The notes beneath the pieces are model-generated. The model saw only the letters and a list, made by a program, of their open reading frames with translations, was not told the DNA's origin and did not search any database. This document shows, piece after piece, positions 23,073 to 36,900 of a DNA stretch of 64,000 bases. Position 1 is the first letter of the stretch. Each line of letters begins with the position of its first letter. The stretch comes from Harmothoe impar. Lineage: Eukaryota > Annelida > Polychaeta > Phyllodocida > Polynoidae. The position numbers were made by a program, and so were the translations under genes. The DNA is taken from contig OX381721.1 of NCBI GenBank assembly GCA_947462335.1, forward strand, positions 5,270,001-5,334,000, written 5' to 3'.

Positions 23073-26000
23073 CTCTGGGCTACATGCCAGTCTTGACAGC
23101 TACATTGAGAACCTATCATTGAGCGCATGGGAAACTAAATTGTGTTCGGTGTTTTGCTGATATTTTAGTCGGTCCTGGTCACATCATGCTCGGTTTGGCC
23201 GATATTTAAGTATGAACGCATGTATTGATCTTCTTCATTTTTGAAATATACCTTGTCATGAATGTGATAGACCTACAATGCCAGATTCATTGTGAAGTTA
23301 TGGGTAGTTTTACTGTTAGCCATAATTGAAATCACACGGGTGAGTCCTCGTCAATTTACACATTGATATTTTGATGGCCAACCAGTTATGGGCATAATGA
23401 AAGCTGCAGCTAAGGAATAACTCACAGCTCACCCATCACTATCTGGCATTATTGGCAGGGGTCCGGGCCTCATGCCTGTCTTCAAGGCCAGTCAATGGGA
23501 TCATTATTAAGCATTTTGTCCAGGAAACTCCATCAATTCGGTTTAAAAGTGAAACTGGTTGTCGCTTTTCCCAAAAAATTCAGCTGTTCTTAGTTTCCAT
23601 ACGAAGAGACTTGGGTCATCATGAATCCTCATATTTTGGCTGCATTCCCTATGCTCTGGGCTACATGCCAGGCTTGACAGCTCGTTTGTGAACGCATTAT
23701 TGAGCGCATGGGGAACTTCATTGTGTTCGGTGTTTTACTGATATTTTAGTGGGTCCTGGTCACATCATCCACGGTTTGGCTGATGTTTAAGTATGAACAC
23801 ATGTATTGATCTTTTTCATTTTTGAATTATAGCTTGACATGAATGAGATAGACCTACCATGCTAGATTCATTGTGAAGTTATGGGTAGTTTCACTGTTTG
23901 CCATAATTGAAATCACACGGGCGAGTCCTCTTCAATTGACACCTTGATATTTTGATGGCCGACCAATGATGGGCATTATGGTTGCTGCAGCTAGGGAATA
24001 GCTCACAGTTCACCCATCACTACCTGGCATTATTGGCAGGGGTCCTGGCTACATGCCAGTCTCCAAGGCCAGTCAATGGGATCATTAATAAGCATTTTAT
24101 CCAGGAAACTCTCCACCAATTTGGTTTAAAAATTAAAACTGGTTGTCGCTTTTCCCAAAAAGTTCAGCTGTTTTTAGTTTCCATACAAAGAGACTTGGGT
24201 CATCATGAATCTGCATATTTTGGCTGCATTCCCTATGCTCTGGGCTACATGCCAGTCTTGACAGCTTGTTTGTGAACATATTATTGAGCGCATGGGGAAC
24301 TTCATTGCGTTTAGTGTTTTGCTGATATTTTAGTCGGTCCTGGTCACATCATGCCCGGTTTGGCCAATATTTAAGTATGAACGCATGTACTTATCTTATT
24401 CATTTTTGGAATATAGCTTGATATGAATGTGATAGACCTACCATGCGAGATTCATTGTGAAGTTATGGGTAGTTTCACTGTTAGTCATAATTGAAATCAC
24501 AGGGGCGAGTCCTCGTCAATCAACACATTGATATTTTGATGGCCAACCAGTTATGGGCATAATGAATGCTGCAGCTAGGGAATGACTCAGAGGTAACCCA
24601 TCAGTATCTGGCATTATTGGCAGGGATCCTGGCTTCATGCCAGTCTTCACGGCTAGTCAATGGGACCATTATTAAGCATTTTATCCAGGAAACTCTCTAC
24701 CAATTCGGTTTAAAAGTAAAACTGGTTGTCACTTTTCTCAAAAAATTCAGCTGTTTTTAGTTTCCATATAAAGAGGCTTGGGTCATCATGAATCTGCATA
24801 TTTTGGCTGCATTCCCTATGCTCTGGGCTACATGCCAGTCTTCACAGCTAGTTTGTTAACATATTATTGAGCGCATGGGGAACTTCATTGCGTTTGGTGT
24901 TTTGCTGATATTTTAGTCGGTCCTGGTCACATCATGCCCGGTTTGGCCAATATTTAAGTATGAACGCATGTACTTATCTTCTTCATTTTTGGAATATAGC
25001 TTGACATGAATGAGATAGACCTAGCATGCGAGTTTCATTGTGAAGTTATGGGTAGTTTCACTGTTAGTCATAATTGAAATCACACTGGCGAGTCCTCGTC
25101 AATCAACACATTGATATTTTGATGGCCAACCAGCTATGGGCATAATGAATGCTGCAGCTAGGGAATGACTCAGAGGTAACCCATCAGTATCTGGCATTAT
25201 TGGCAGGGATCCTGGCTTCATGCCAGTCTTCACAGCCAGTCAATGGGATCATTATTGAGCATTTTATCCAGGAAACTCTCTACCAATTCAGTTCAAAAGT
25301 AAAACTGGTCTTCGCTTTTCCCAAAACATTCAGCTGCTTTTAGTTTCCATACAAAGAGACTTGGGTCATCATGAATCTGCATATTTTGGCTGCATTCCCT
25401 ATGCTCTGGGCTACATGCTCGTCTTTACAGCTAGTTTGTAAACATATTATTGAGCGCATGGGGAACTTCATTGCGTTTGGTGTTTTGCTGATATTTTAGT
25501 CGGTCCTGGTCACATCATGCCCGGTTTGGCCAATATTTAAGTATGAACGCATGTACTTATCTTATTCATTTTTGGAATATAGCTTGATATGAATGTGATA
25601 GACCTACCATGCGAGATTCATTGTGAAGTTATGGGTAGTTTCACTGTTAGTCATAATTGAAATCACAGGGGCGAGTCCTCGTCAATCAACACATTGATAT
25701 TTTGATGGCCAACCAGTTATGGGCATAATGAATGCTGCAGCTAGGGAATGACTCAGAGGTAACCCATCAGTATCTGGCATTATTGGCAGGGATCCTGGCT
25801 TCATGCCAGTCTTCACAGCCAGTCAATGGGATCATTATTGAGCATTTTATCTAGGAAACTCTCTACCAATTCAGTTCAAAAGTAAAACTGGTCATCGCTT
25901 TTCCCAAAACATTCAGCTGCTTTTAGTTTCCATACAAAGAAGCTTGGGTCATCATGAATCTGCATATTTTGGCTGCATTCCCTATGCTCTGGGCTACATG

Positions 26001-29000
26001 CCAGTCTTGACAGATAGTTTCTGGACGTATTATTGAGCGCATAAGGAACTTCATTGCGTTCGGTGTTTTGCTGATATTTTAGTCGGTCCTGGTCACATCA
26101 TGCCGGGTTTGGCCAATATTTAAGTATGAACGCATGTACTTATCTTCTTCATTTTTGGAATATAGCTTGACATGAATGAGATAAACCTACCATGCGAGAT
26201 TCATTGTGCAGTTATGGGTAGTTTCACTGTTAGTCATAATTGAAATCACACGGGCGAGTCCTCGTCAATCAACACATTGATATTTTGATGGCCAACCAGT
26301 TATGGGCATAATGAATGCTGCAGCTAGGGAATGACGCACAGGTAACCAATCAGTATCTGGCATTATTGGCAGGGGTCCTGGCTTCATGCCAGTCTTCACG
26401 GCTAGTCAATGGGACCATTATTAAGCATTTTATCCAGGAAACTCTCTACCAATTCGGTTTAAAAGTAAAACTGGTTGTCACTTTTCTCAAAAAATTCAGC
26501 TGTTTTTAGTTTCCATATAAAGAGGCTTGGGTCATCATGAATCTGCATATTTTGGCTGCATTCCCTATGCTCTGGGCTACATGCCAGTCTTCACAGCTAG
26601 TTTGTTAACATATTATTGAGCGCATGGGGAACTTCATTGCGTTTGGTGTTTTGCTGATATTTTAGTCGGTCCTGGTCACATCATGCCCGGTTTGGCCAAT
26701 ATGTAAGTATGAACGCATGTACTTATCTTCTTCATTTTTGGAATATAGCTTGACATGAATGAGATAGACCTAGCATGCGAGTTTCATTGTGAAGTTATGG
26801 GTAGTTTCACTGTTAGTCATAATTGAAATCACACTGGCGAGTCCTCGTCAATCAACACATTGATATTTTGATGGCCAACCAGCTATGGGCATAATGAATG
26901 CTGCAGCTAGGGAATGACTCAGAGGTAACCCATCAGTATCTGGCATTATTGGCAGGGATCCTGGCTTCATGCCAGTCTTCACAGCCAGTCAATGGGATCA
27001 TTATTGAGCATTTTATCCAGGAAACTCTCTACCAATTCAGTTCAAAAGTAAAACTGGTCTTCGCTTTTCCCAAAACATTCAGCTGCTTTTAGTTTCCATA
27101 CAAAGAGACTTGGGTCATCATGAATCTGCATATTTTGGCTGCATTCCCTATGCTCTGGGCTACATGCTCGTCTTTACAGCTAGTTTGTAAACATATTATT
27201 GAGCGCATGGGGAACTTCATTGCGTTTGGTGTTTTGCTGATATTTTAGTCGGTCCTGGTCACATCATGCCCGGTTTGGCCAATATTTAAGTATGAACGCA
27301 AGTACTTATCTTCTTCATTTTTAGAATATAGCTTGACATGAATGAGATAGACCTACCATGCAAGATTCATTGTGAAGTTATGGGTAGTTTCACTGTTAGT
27401 CATAATTGAAATCACACGGGGGAGTCCTCGCCAATCAACACATTGATATTTTGATGGCCAACCAGTTATGGGCATAATGAGTGCTGCAGCTAGGGAATAA
27501 CTCACAGGTAACCCATCAGTATCTGGCATTATTGGCAAGGATCCTGGCTTCATGCCAGTCTTCACAGCCAGTCAATGGGACCATTATTAAGCATTTTATC
27601 CAGGAAACTCTCTACCGATTCGGTTTAAAAGTAAAATTGGTCGTTGCTTTTCCCAAAAAATTCAGCTGTTTTTAGTTTCCATACAAAGAGACTTGGGTGA
27701 TCATGAATCTGCATATTTTGGCTGCATTCCCTATGCTCTGGGCTACATGCCAGTCTTGACAGATTGCTTGTTAACATATTATTGAGCTCATGGCGAACTT
27801 CATTGCCTTCGCTGTTTTGCTGATATTTAAGTCGGTCCTGGTCACATCATGCCCGGTTTAGCCAATATTTAAGTATGAACGCATGTACTTATCTTCTTCA
27901 TTTTTGGAATAGAGCTTGACATGAATAAGATAGACCTACCATGCGAGATTCATTGTGCAGTTATGGTTAGTTTCACTGTTAGTCATAATTGAAATCACAC
28001 GGGCGAGTCCTCGTCAATCAACATATTGATATTTTGATGGCCAACCAGTCATGGGCATAATGAATGCTGCAGCTAGGGAATGACTCACAGGTCACCCATC
28101 ACTATCTGCCATTATTTGCAGGGAACCTGGCTTCATGCCAGTCTTCACAGCCAGTCAATGGGACCATTATTAAGCATTTTATCCAGGAAACTCTCTACCA
28201 ATTCGGTTTAAAAGTAAAACTGGTCGTCGCTTTTCCCAAAACATTCAGCTGTTTTTAGTTTCCATACAGAGAGACTTGGGTCATCATAAATCTGCATATT
28301 TTGGCTGCATTCTCTATGCTCTGAGCTACATGCCAGTCTTGACAGCTAGTTTGTTAACGTATTATTGAGCACATGGGGAACTTTATTGCGTTTGGTGTTT
28401 TGCTGATATTTTAGTCGGTTCTGGTCACATCATGCCTGGTTTGGCCGATATACTAAAATATTTTGATGGCCAACCATTTATGGGCATTATGAATGCAGGA
28501 GGTAGGGAATGACTCACAGTTCACCCATCATTATCAGACATTTTTGGCAGGGGTCCTGGCTACAAGTCAGTCTTCATGGCCAGTCAATGGGATCATTATT
28601 AAGCATTTTATCCAGGAAACTGTCCACCCATTCAGTTTAAAAGTAAAACTGGTTGTCGCTTTTCCCAAAAAATTCAGCTGTTCTTAGTTTCCATACAAAG
28701 AGACTTGGGTCATCATGAATCCGCATATTTTGGCTGCATTCCCTATGCTATGGGCTACATGCCAGGCTTGACAGCTCGTTTGTGAACGCATTATTGAGCG
28801 CATGGGGAACTTCATTGTGTTCGGTGTTTTACTGATATTTTAGTGGGTCCTGGTCACATCATCCACGGTTTGGCTGATGTTTAAGTATGAACACATGTAT
28901 TGATCTTTTTCATTTTTGAATTATAGCTTGACATGAATGAGATAGACCTACCATGCTAGATTCATTGTGAAGTTATGGGTAGTTTCACTGTTTGCCATAA

Positions 29001-32000
29001 TTGAAATCACACGGGCGAGTCCTCTTCAATTGACACCTTGATATTTTGATGGCCGACCAATGATGGGCATTATGGTTGCTGCAGCTAGGGAATAGCTCAC
29101 AGTTCACCCATCACTACCTGGCATTATTGGCAGGGGTCCTGGCTACATGCCAGTCTCCAAGGCCAGTCAATGGGATCATTATTAAGCATTTTATCCAGGA
29201 AACTCTCCACCAATTTGGTTTAAAAATTAAAACTGGTTGTCGCTTTTCCCAAAAAGTTCAGCTGTTTTTAGTTTCCATACAAAGAGACTTGGGTCATCAT
29301 GAATCTGCATATTTTGGCTGCATTCCCTATGCTCTGGGCTACATGCCAGTCTTGACAGCTTGTTTGTGAACATATTATTGAGCGCATGGGGAACTTCATT
29401 GCGTTTAGTGTTTTGCTGATATTTTAGTCGGTCCTGGTCACATCATGCCCGGTTTGGCCAATATTTAAGTATGAACGCATGTACTTATCTTATTCATTTT
29501 TGGAATATAGCTTGATATGAATGTGATAGACCTACCATGCGAGATTCATTGTGAAGTTATGGGTAGTTTCACTGTTAGTCATAATTGAAATCACAGGGGC
29601 GAGTCCTCGTCAATCAACACATTGATATTTTGATGGCCAACCAGTTATGGGCATAATGAATGCTGCAGCTAGGGAATGACTCAGAGGTAACCCATCAGTA
29701 TCTGGCATTATTGGCAGGGATCCTGGCTTCATGCCAGTCTTCACAGCCAGTCAATGGGATCATTATTGAGCATTTTATCTAGGAAACTCTCTACCAATTC
29801 AGTTCAAAAGTAAAACTGGTCATCGCTTTTCCCAAAACATTCAGCTGCTTTTAGTTTCCATACAAAGAAGCTTGGGTCATCATGAATCTGCAAATTTTGG
29901 CTGCATTCCCTATGCTCTGGGCTACATGCCAGTCTTGACAGATAGTTTCTGGACGTATTATTGAGCGCATAAGGAACTTCATTGCGTTCGGTGTTTTGCT
30001 GATATTTTAGTCGGTCCTGGTCACATCATGCCGGGTTTGGCCAATATTTAAGTATGAACGCATGTACTTATCTTCTTCATTTTTGGAATATAGCTTGACA
30101 TGAATGAGATAAACCTACCATGCGAGATTCATTGTGCAGTTATGGGTAGTTTCACTGTTAGTCATAATTGAAATCACACGGGCGAGTCCTCGTCAATCAA
30201 CACATTGATATTTTGATGGCCAACCAGTTATGGGCATAATGAATGCTGCAGCTAGGGAATGACGCACAGGTAACCAATCAGTATCTGGCATTATTGGCAG
30301 GGGTCCTGGCTTCATGCAAGTCTTCACGGCTAGTCAATGGGACCATTATTAAGCATTTTATCCAGGAAACTCTCTACCAATTCGGTTTAAAAGTAAAACT
30401 GGTTGTCACTTTTCTCAAAAAATTCAGCTGTTTTTAGTTTCCATATAAAGAGGCTTGGGTCATCATGAATCTGCATATTTTGGCTGCATTCCCTATGCTC
30501 TGGGCTACATGCCAGTCTTCACAGCTAGTTTGTTAACATATTATTGAGCGCATGGGGAACTTCATTGCGTTTGGTGTTTTGCTGATATTTTAGTCGGTCC
30601 TGGTCACATCATGCCCGGTTTGGCCAATATTTAAGTATGAACGCATGTACTTATCTTCTTCATTTTTGGAATATAGCTTGACATGAATGAGATAGACCTA
30701 GCATGCGAGTTTCATTGTGAAGTTATGGGTAGTTTCACTGTTAGTCATAATTGAAATCACACTGGCGAGTCCTCGTCAATCAACACATTGATATTTTGAT
30801 GGCCAACCAGCTATGGGCATAATGAATGCTGCAGCTAGGGAATGACTCAGAGGTAACCCATCAGTATCTGGCATTATTGGCAGGGATCCTGGCTTCATGC
30901 CAGTCTTCACAGCCAGTCAATGGGATCATTATTGAGCATTTTATCCAGGAAACTCTCTACCAATTCAGTTCAAAAGTAAAACTGGTCTTCGCTTTTCCCA
31001 AAACATTCAGCTGCTTTTAGTTTCCATACAAAGAGACTTGGGTCATCATGAATCTGCATATTTTGGCTGCATTCCCTATGCTCTGGGCTACATGCTCGTC
31101 TTTACAGCTAGTTTGTAAACATATTATTGAGCGCATGGGGAACTTCATTGCGTTTGGTGTTTTGCTGATATTTTAGTCGGTCCTGGTCACATCATGCCCG
31201 GTTTGGCCAATATTTAAGTATGAACGCAAGTACTTATCTTCTTCATTTTTAGAATATAGCTTGACATGAATGAGATAGACCTACCATGCAAGATTCATTG
31301 TGAAGTTATGGGTAGTTTCACTGTTAGTCATAATTGAAATCACACGGGGGAGTCCTCGCCAATCAACACATTGATATTTTGATGGCCAACCAGTTATGGG
31401 CATAATGAGTGCTGCAGCTAGGGAATAACTCACAGGTAACCCATCAGTATCTGGCATTATTGGCAAGGATCCTGGCTTCATGCCAGTCTTCACAGCCAGT
31501 CAATGGGACCATTATTAAGCATTTTATCCAGGAAACTCTCTACCGATTCGGTTTAAAAGTAAAATTGGTCGTTGCTTTTCCCAAAAAATTCAGCTGTTTT
31601 TAGTTTCCATACAAAGAGACTTGGGTGATCATGAATCTGCATATTTTGGCTGCATTCCCTATGCTCTGGGCTACATGCCAGTCTTGACAGATTGCTTGTT
31701 AACATATTATTGAGCTCATGGCGAACTTCATTGCCTTCGCTGTTTTGCTGATATTTAAGTCGGTCCTGGTCACATCATGCCCGGTTTAGCCAATATTTAA
31801 GTATGAACGCATGTACTTATCTTCTTCATTTTTGGAATAGAGCTTGACATGAATAAGATAGACCTACCATGCGAGATTCATTGTGCAGTTATGGTTAGTT
31901 TCACTGTTAGTCATAATTGAAATCACACGGGCGAGTCCTCGTCAATCAACATATTGATATTTTGATGGCCAACCAGTCATGGGCATAATGAATGCTGCAG

Positions 32001-33900
32001 CTAGGGAATGACTCACAGGTCACCCATCACTATCTGCCATTATTTGCAGGGAACCTGGCTTCATGCCAGTCTTCACAGCCAGTCAATGGGACCATTATTA
32101 AGCATTTTATCTAGGAAACTCTCTACCAATTCGGTTTAAAAGTAAAACTGGTCGTCGCTTTTCCCAAAACATTCAGCTGTTTTTAGTTTCCATACAGAGA
32201 GACTTGGGTCATCATAAATCTGCATATTTTGGCTGCATTCTCTATGCTCTGAGCTACATGCCAGTCTTGACAGCTAGTTTGTTAACGTATTATTGAGCAC
32301 ATGGGGAACTTTATTGCGTTTGGTGTTTTGCTGATATTTTAGTCGGTTCTGGTCACATCATGCCTGGTTTGGCCGATATACTAAAATATTTTGATGGCCA
32401 ACCATTTATGGGCATTATGAATGCAGGAGGTAGGGAATGACTCACAGTTCACCCATCATTATCAGACATTTTTGGCAGGGGTCCTGGCTACAAGTCAGTC
32501 TCCAAGGCCAGTCAATGGGATCATTATTAAGCTTTTTATCCAGGAAACTCTCCACCAATTTGGTTTAAAAATTAAAACTGGTTGTCGCTTTTCCCAAAAA
32601 ATTCAGCTGTTTTTAGTTTCCATACAAAGAGACTTGGGTCATCATGAATCTGCATATTTTGGCTACATTCCCTATGCTCTGGGCTACATGCCAGTCTTGA
32701 CAGCTACATTGTGAACCTATTATTGAGCGCATGGGAAACTAAATTGTGTTCGGTGTTTTGCTGATATTTTAGTCGGTCCTGGTCATATCATGCTCGGTTT
32801 GGCCGATATTTAAGTATGAACGCATGTATTGATCTTCTTCATTTTTGAAATATACTTTGTCATGAATGAGATAGACCTACAATGCCAGATTCATTGTGAA
32901 GTTATGGGTAATTTTACTGTTAGCCATAATTGAAATCACACGGGCGAGTCCTCGTCAATTTACACATTGATATTTTGATGGCCAACCAGTTATGGGCATA
33001 ATGAAAGCTGCAGCTAGGGAATAACTCACAGTTCACCCATCACTATCTGGCATTATTGGCAGGGGTCCGGGCCTCATGCCTGTCTTCGAGGCCAGTCACT
33101 GGGATCATTATTAAGCATTTTGTCCAGGAAACTCCACCAATTCGGTTTAAAAGTGAAACTGGTTGTCGCTTTTCCCAAAAAATTCAGCTGTTCTTAGTTT
33201 CCATACGAAGAGACTTGGGTCATCATGAATCCGCATATTTTGGCTGCATTCCCTATGCTCTGGGCTACATGCCAGGCTTGACAGCTCGTTTGTGAACTCA
33301 TTATTGAGCGCATGGGGAACTTCATTGTGTTCGGTGTTTTACTGATATTTTAGTGGGTCCTGGTCACATCATCCACTGTTTGGCTGATGTTTAAGTATGA
33401 ATACATGTATTGATCTTTTTCATTTTTGAATTATAGCTTGACATGAATGAGATAGACCTACCATGCTAGATTCATTGTGAAGTTACGGGTAGTTTCACTG
33501 TTTGCCATAATTGAAATCACACGGGCGAGTCCTCTTCAATTGACACCTTGATATTTTGATGGCCGACCAATGATGGGCATTATGGTTGCTGCAGCTAGGG
33601 AATAGCTCACAGTTCACCCATCAGTACCTGGCATTATTGGCAGGGGTCCTGGCTACATGTCAGTCTCCAAGGCCAGTCAATGGGATCATTATTAAGCATT
33701 TTATCCAGGAAACTCTCCACCAATTCTGTTTAAAAATTAAAACTGGTTGTCGCTTTTCCAAAAAAATTCAGCTGTTTTTAGTTCCCATACAAAGAGACCT
33801 GGGTCATCATAAATCTGCATATTTTGGCTGCATTCCCTATGCCCTTGGCTACATGCCAGTCAGTTAGTTTGTTAACATATTATTGAGCGCATGGGGAACT
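23073..33900. repeat. Satellite domain I: nested large duplications
   Basis: Monomers anchored at 25,732-28,493 recur at 29,660-32,421 with a constant 3,928-bp offset. I saw only a handful of substitutions between them, for example ATATGTAAG at 26,700 against ATATTTAAG. The monomer at 23,982 recurs at 29,076 (offset 5,094). The left edge of the whole array recurs at 32,677 (offset 9,604). The monomer at 32,421 is a hybrid: it begins like the one at 28,493 and switches near 32,500 to the 23,982 type. These facts point to repeated unequal exchange. Confidence 0.85.
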
Positions 33901-36900
33901 TCATTGCGTTTGGTGTTTTGCTGATATTTTAGTCGGTCCTGGTCACATCATGCCCAGTTTGGCCAATATTAAAGTATGAACGCATGTACTTATCTTCTTC
34001 ATTTTTGGAATATAGCTTGACATGAATAAGATACACCTACCATGCGAGATTCATTGTGAAGTTATGGGTAGTTTCACTGTTAGTCATAATTGAAATCACA
34101 CGGGCGAGTCCTCGTCAATCAACACATTGATATTTTGATGGCCAACCAGTTATGGGCATAATGAATGCTGCAGCTAGGGAATGACTCACAGGTAACCCAT
34201 CAGTATATGGCATTATTGGCAGGGGTCCTGGCTTCATGCCAGTCTTCACAGCCAGTCAATGGTACCATTATTAAGCATTTTATCCAGGAAACTCTCTACC
34301 GATTCGGTTTAAAAGTAAAACTGGTTGTCACTTTTCCCAAAAAATTCAGCTGTTTTTAGTTTCAATACAAAGAGACTTGGGTCATCATGAATCTGCATAT
34401 TTTGGCTGCATTCTCTATGCTCTGGGCTACATGCCAGTCTTGACAGCTAGTTTCTGAACGTATTATTGAGCGCATGGGGAACTTCATTGCGTTCGGTGTT
34501 TTGCTGATATTTAAGTCAGTCCTGGTCACATCATGCCCGGTTTGGCCAATATTTAAGTATGAACGCATGTACTTATCTTCTTCATTTTTGGAATATAGCT
34601 TGACATGAATAAGATACACCTACCATTCGAGATTCATTGTGCAGTTATGGGTAGTTTCACTGTTAGTCATAATTGAAATCACAAGGGCGAGTCTTCGTCA
34701 ATCAACACATTGATATTTTGATGGCCAACCATTTATGGGCATAATGAATGCTGCAGCTAGGGAATAACTCACAGGTAACCCAACACTATCTGGCATTATT
34801 GGCAGGGATCCTGGCTTCTTGCCAGTCTTCACGGCCAGTCAATGGGATCATTATTAAGCATTTTATCCAGGAAACTCTCTACCAATTCAGTTTAAAAGTA
34901 AAACTGGTCGTCGCTTTTCCCAAAACATTCAGCTGTTTTTAGTTTCCATACAAAGAGACTTGGGTCATCATGAATCTGCATATTTTGGCTGCATTCTCTA
35001 TGCTCTGGGCTACATGCCAGTCTTGACAGCTAGTTTTTGAACGTATTATTGAGCGCATGGGGAACTTCATTGCGTTGGGTGTTTTGCTGATATTTTAGTC
35101 TGTCCTGGTCACATCATGCCCGGTTTGGCCAATATTTAAGTATGAGCGCATGTACTTATCTTCTTCATTTTAGGAACATAGCTTGACATGAATAAGATAC
35201 ACCTACCATGCGAGATTCATTGTGAAGTTATGGGTAGTTTCACTGTTAGTTATAATTAAAATCACACGGGCGAGTCCTTGTCAATCAACACATTGATATT
35301 TTGATGGCCAACCAGTTATGGGCATAATGAATGCTGCAGCTAGGGAATGGCTCACAGGTAACCCATCACTATCTGGCATTATTGGCAGGGATCCTGGCTT
35401 CATGCCAGTCTTCACAGCCAGTCAATGGGATCATTTTTGAGCATTTTATCCAGGAAACTCTCTACCAATTCAGTTTAAAAGTAAAACTGGTCGTCGCTTT
35501 TCCCAAAACATTCAGCTGTTTTTAGTTTCCATACAAAGAGACTTGGGTCATCATGAATCTGCATATTTTGGCTGCATTCCCTATGCTCTGGGCTACATGC
35601 CAGTCAGTTAGTTTGTTAACATATTATTGAGCGCATGGGGAACTTCATTGCGTTTGGTGTTTTGCTGATATTTTAGTCGGTCCTGGTCACATCATGCCCA
35701 GTTTGGCCAATATTAAAGTATGAACGCATGTACTTATCTTCTACATTTTTGGAATATAGCTTGACATGAATAAGATACACCTACCATGCGAGATTCATTG
35801 TGAAGTTATGGGTAGTTTCACTGTTAGTCATAATTGAAATCACACGGGCGAGTCCTCGTCAATCAACACATTGATATTTTGATGGCCAACCAGTTATGGG
35901 CATAATGAATGCTGCAGCTAGGGAATGACTCACAGGTAACCCATCAGTATATGGCATTATTGGCAGGGGTCCTGGCTTCATGCCAGTCTTCACAGCCAGT
36001 CAATGGTACCATTATTAAGCATTTTATCCAGGAAACTCTCTACCAGTTCGGTTTAAAAGTAAAACTGGTTGTCACTTTTCCCAAAAAATTCAGCTGTTTT
36101 TAGTTTCCATACAAAGAGACTTGGGTTATCATGAATCTGCATATTTTTGCTGCTTTCCCTATGCTCTGGGCTACATGCCAGTCTTGACAGCTAGTTTCTG
36201 AACGTATTATTGAGCGCATGGGGAACTTCATTGCGTTCGGTGTTTTGCTGATATTTAAGTCGGTCCTGGTCACATCATGCCCGGTTTGGCCAATATTTAA
36301 GTATGAACGCATGTACTTATCTTCTTCATTTTTGGAATATAGCTTGACATGAATAAGATACACCTACCATGCGAGATTCATTGTGAAGTTATGGGTAGTT
36401 TCACTGTTAGTCATAATTGAAATCACACGGGCGAGTCCTCGTCAATCAACACATTGATATTTTGATGGCCAACCAGTTATGGGCATAATGAATGCTGCAG
36501 CTAGGGAATGACTCACAGGTAACCCATCCCTATCTGGCATTATTGGCAGGGGTCCTGGCTTCATGCCAGTCTTCACAGCCAGTCAATGGTACCATTATTA
36601 AGCATTTTATCCAGGAAACTCTCTACCGATTCGGTTTAAAAGTAAAACTGGTTGTCACTTTTCCCAAAAAATTCAGCTGTTTTTAGTTTCCATACAAAGA
36701 GACTTGGGTCATCATGAATCTGCACATTTTTGCTGCTTTCCCTATGCTCTGGGCTACATGCCAGTCTTGACAGCTAGTTTCTTAACGTATTATTGAGCGC
36801 ATGGGGAACTTCATTGTGTTCGGTGTTTTACTGATATTTTAGTGGGTCCTGGTCACATCATCCACGGTTTGGCTGATGTTTAAGTATGAACACATGTATT

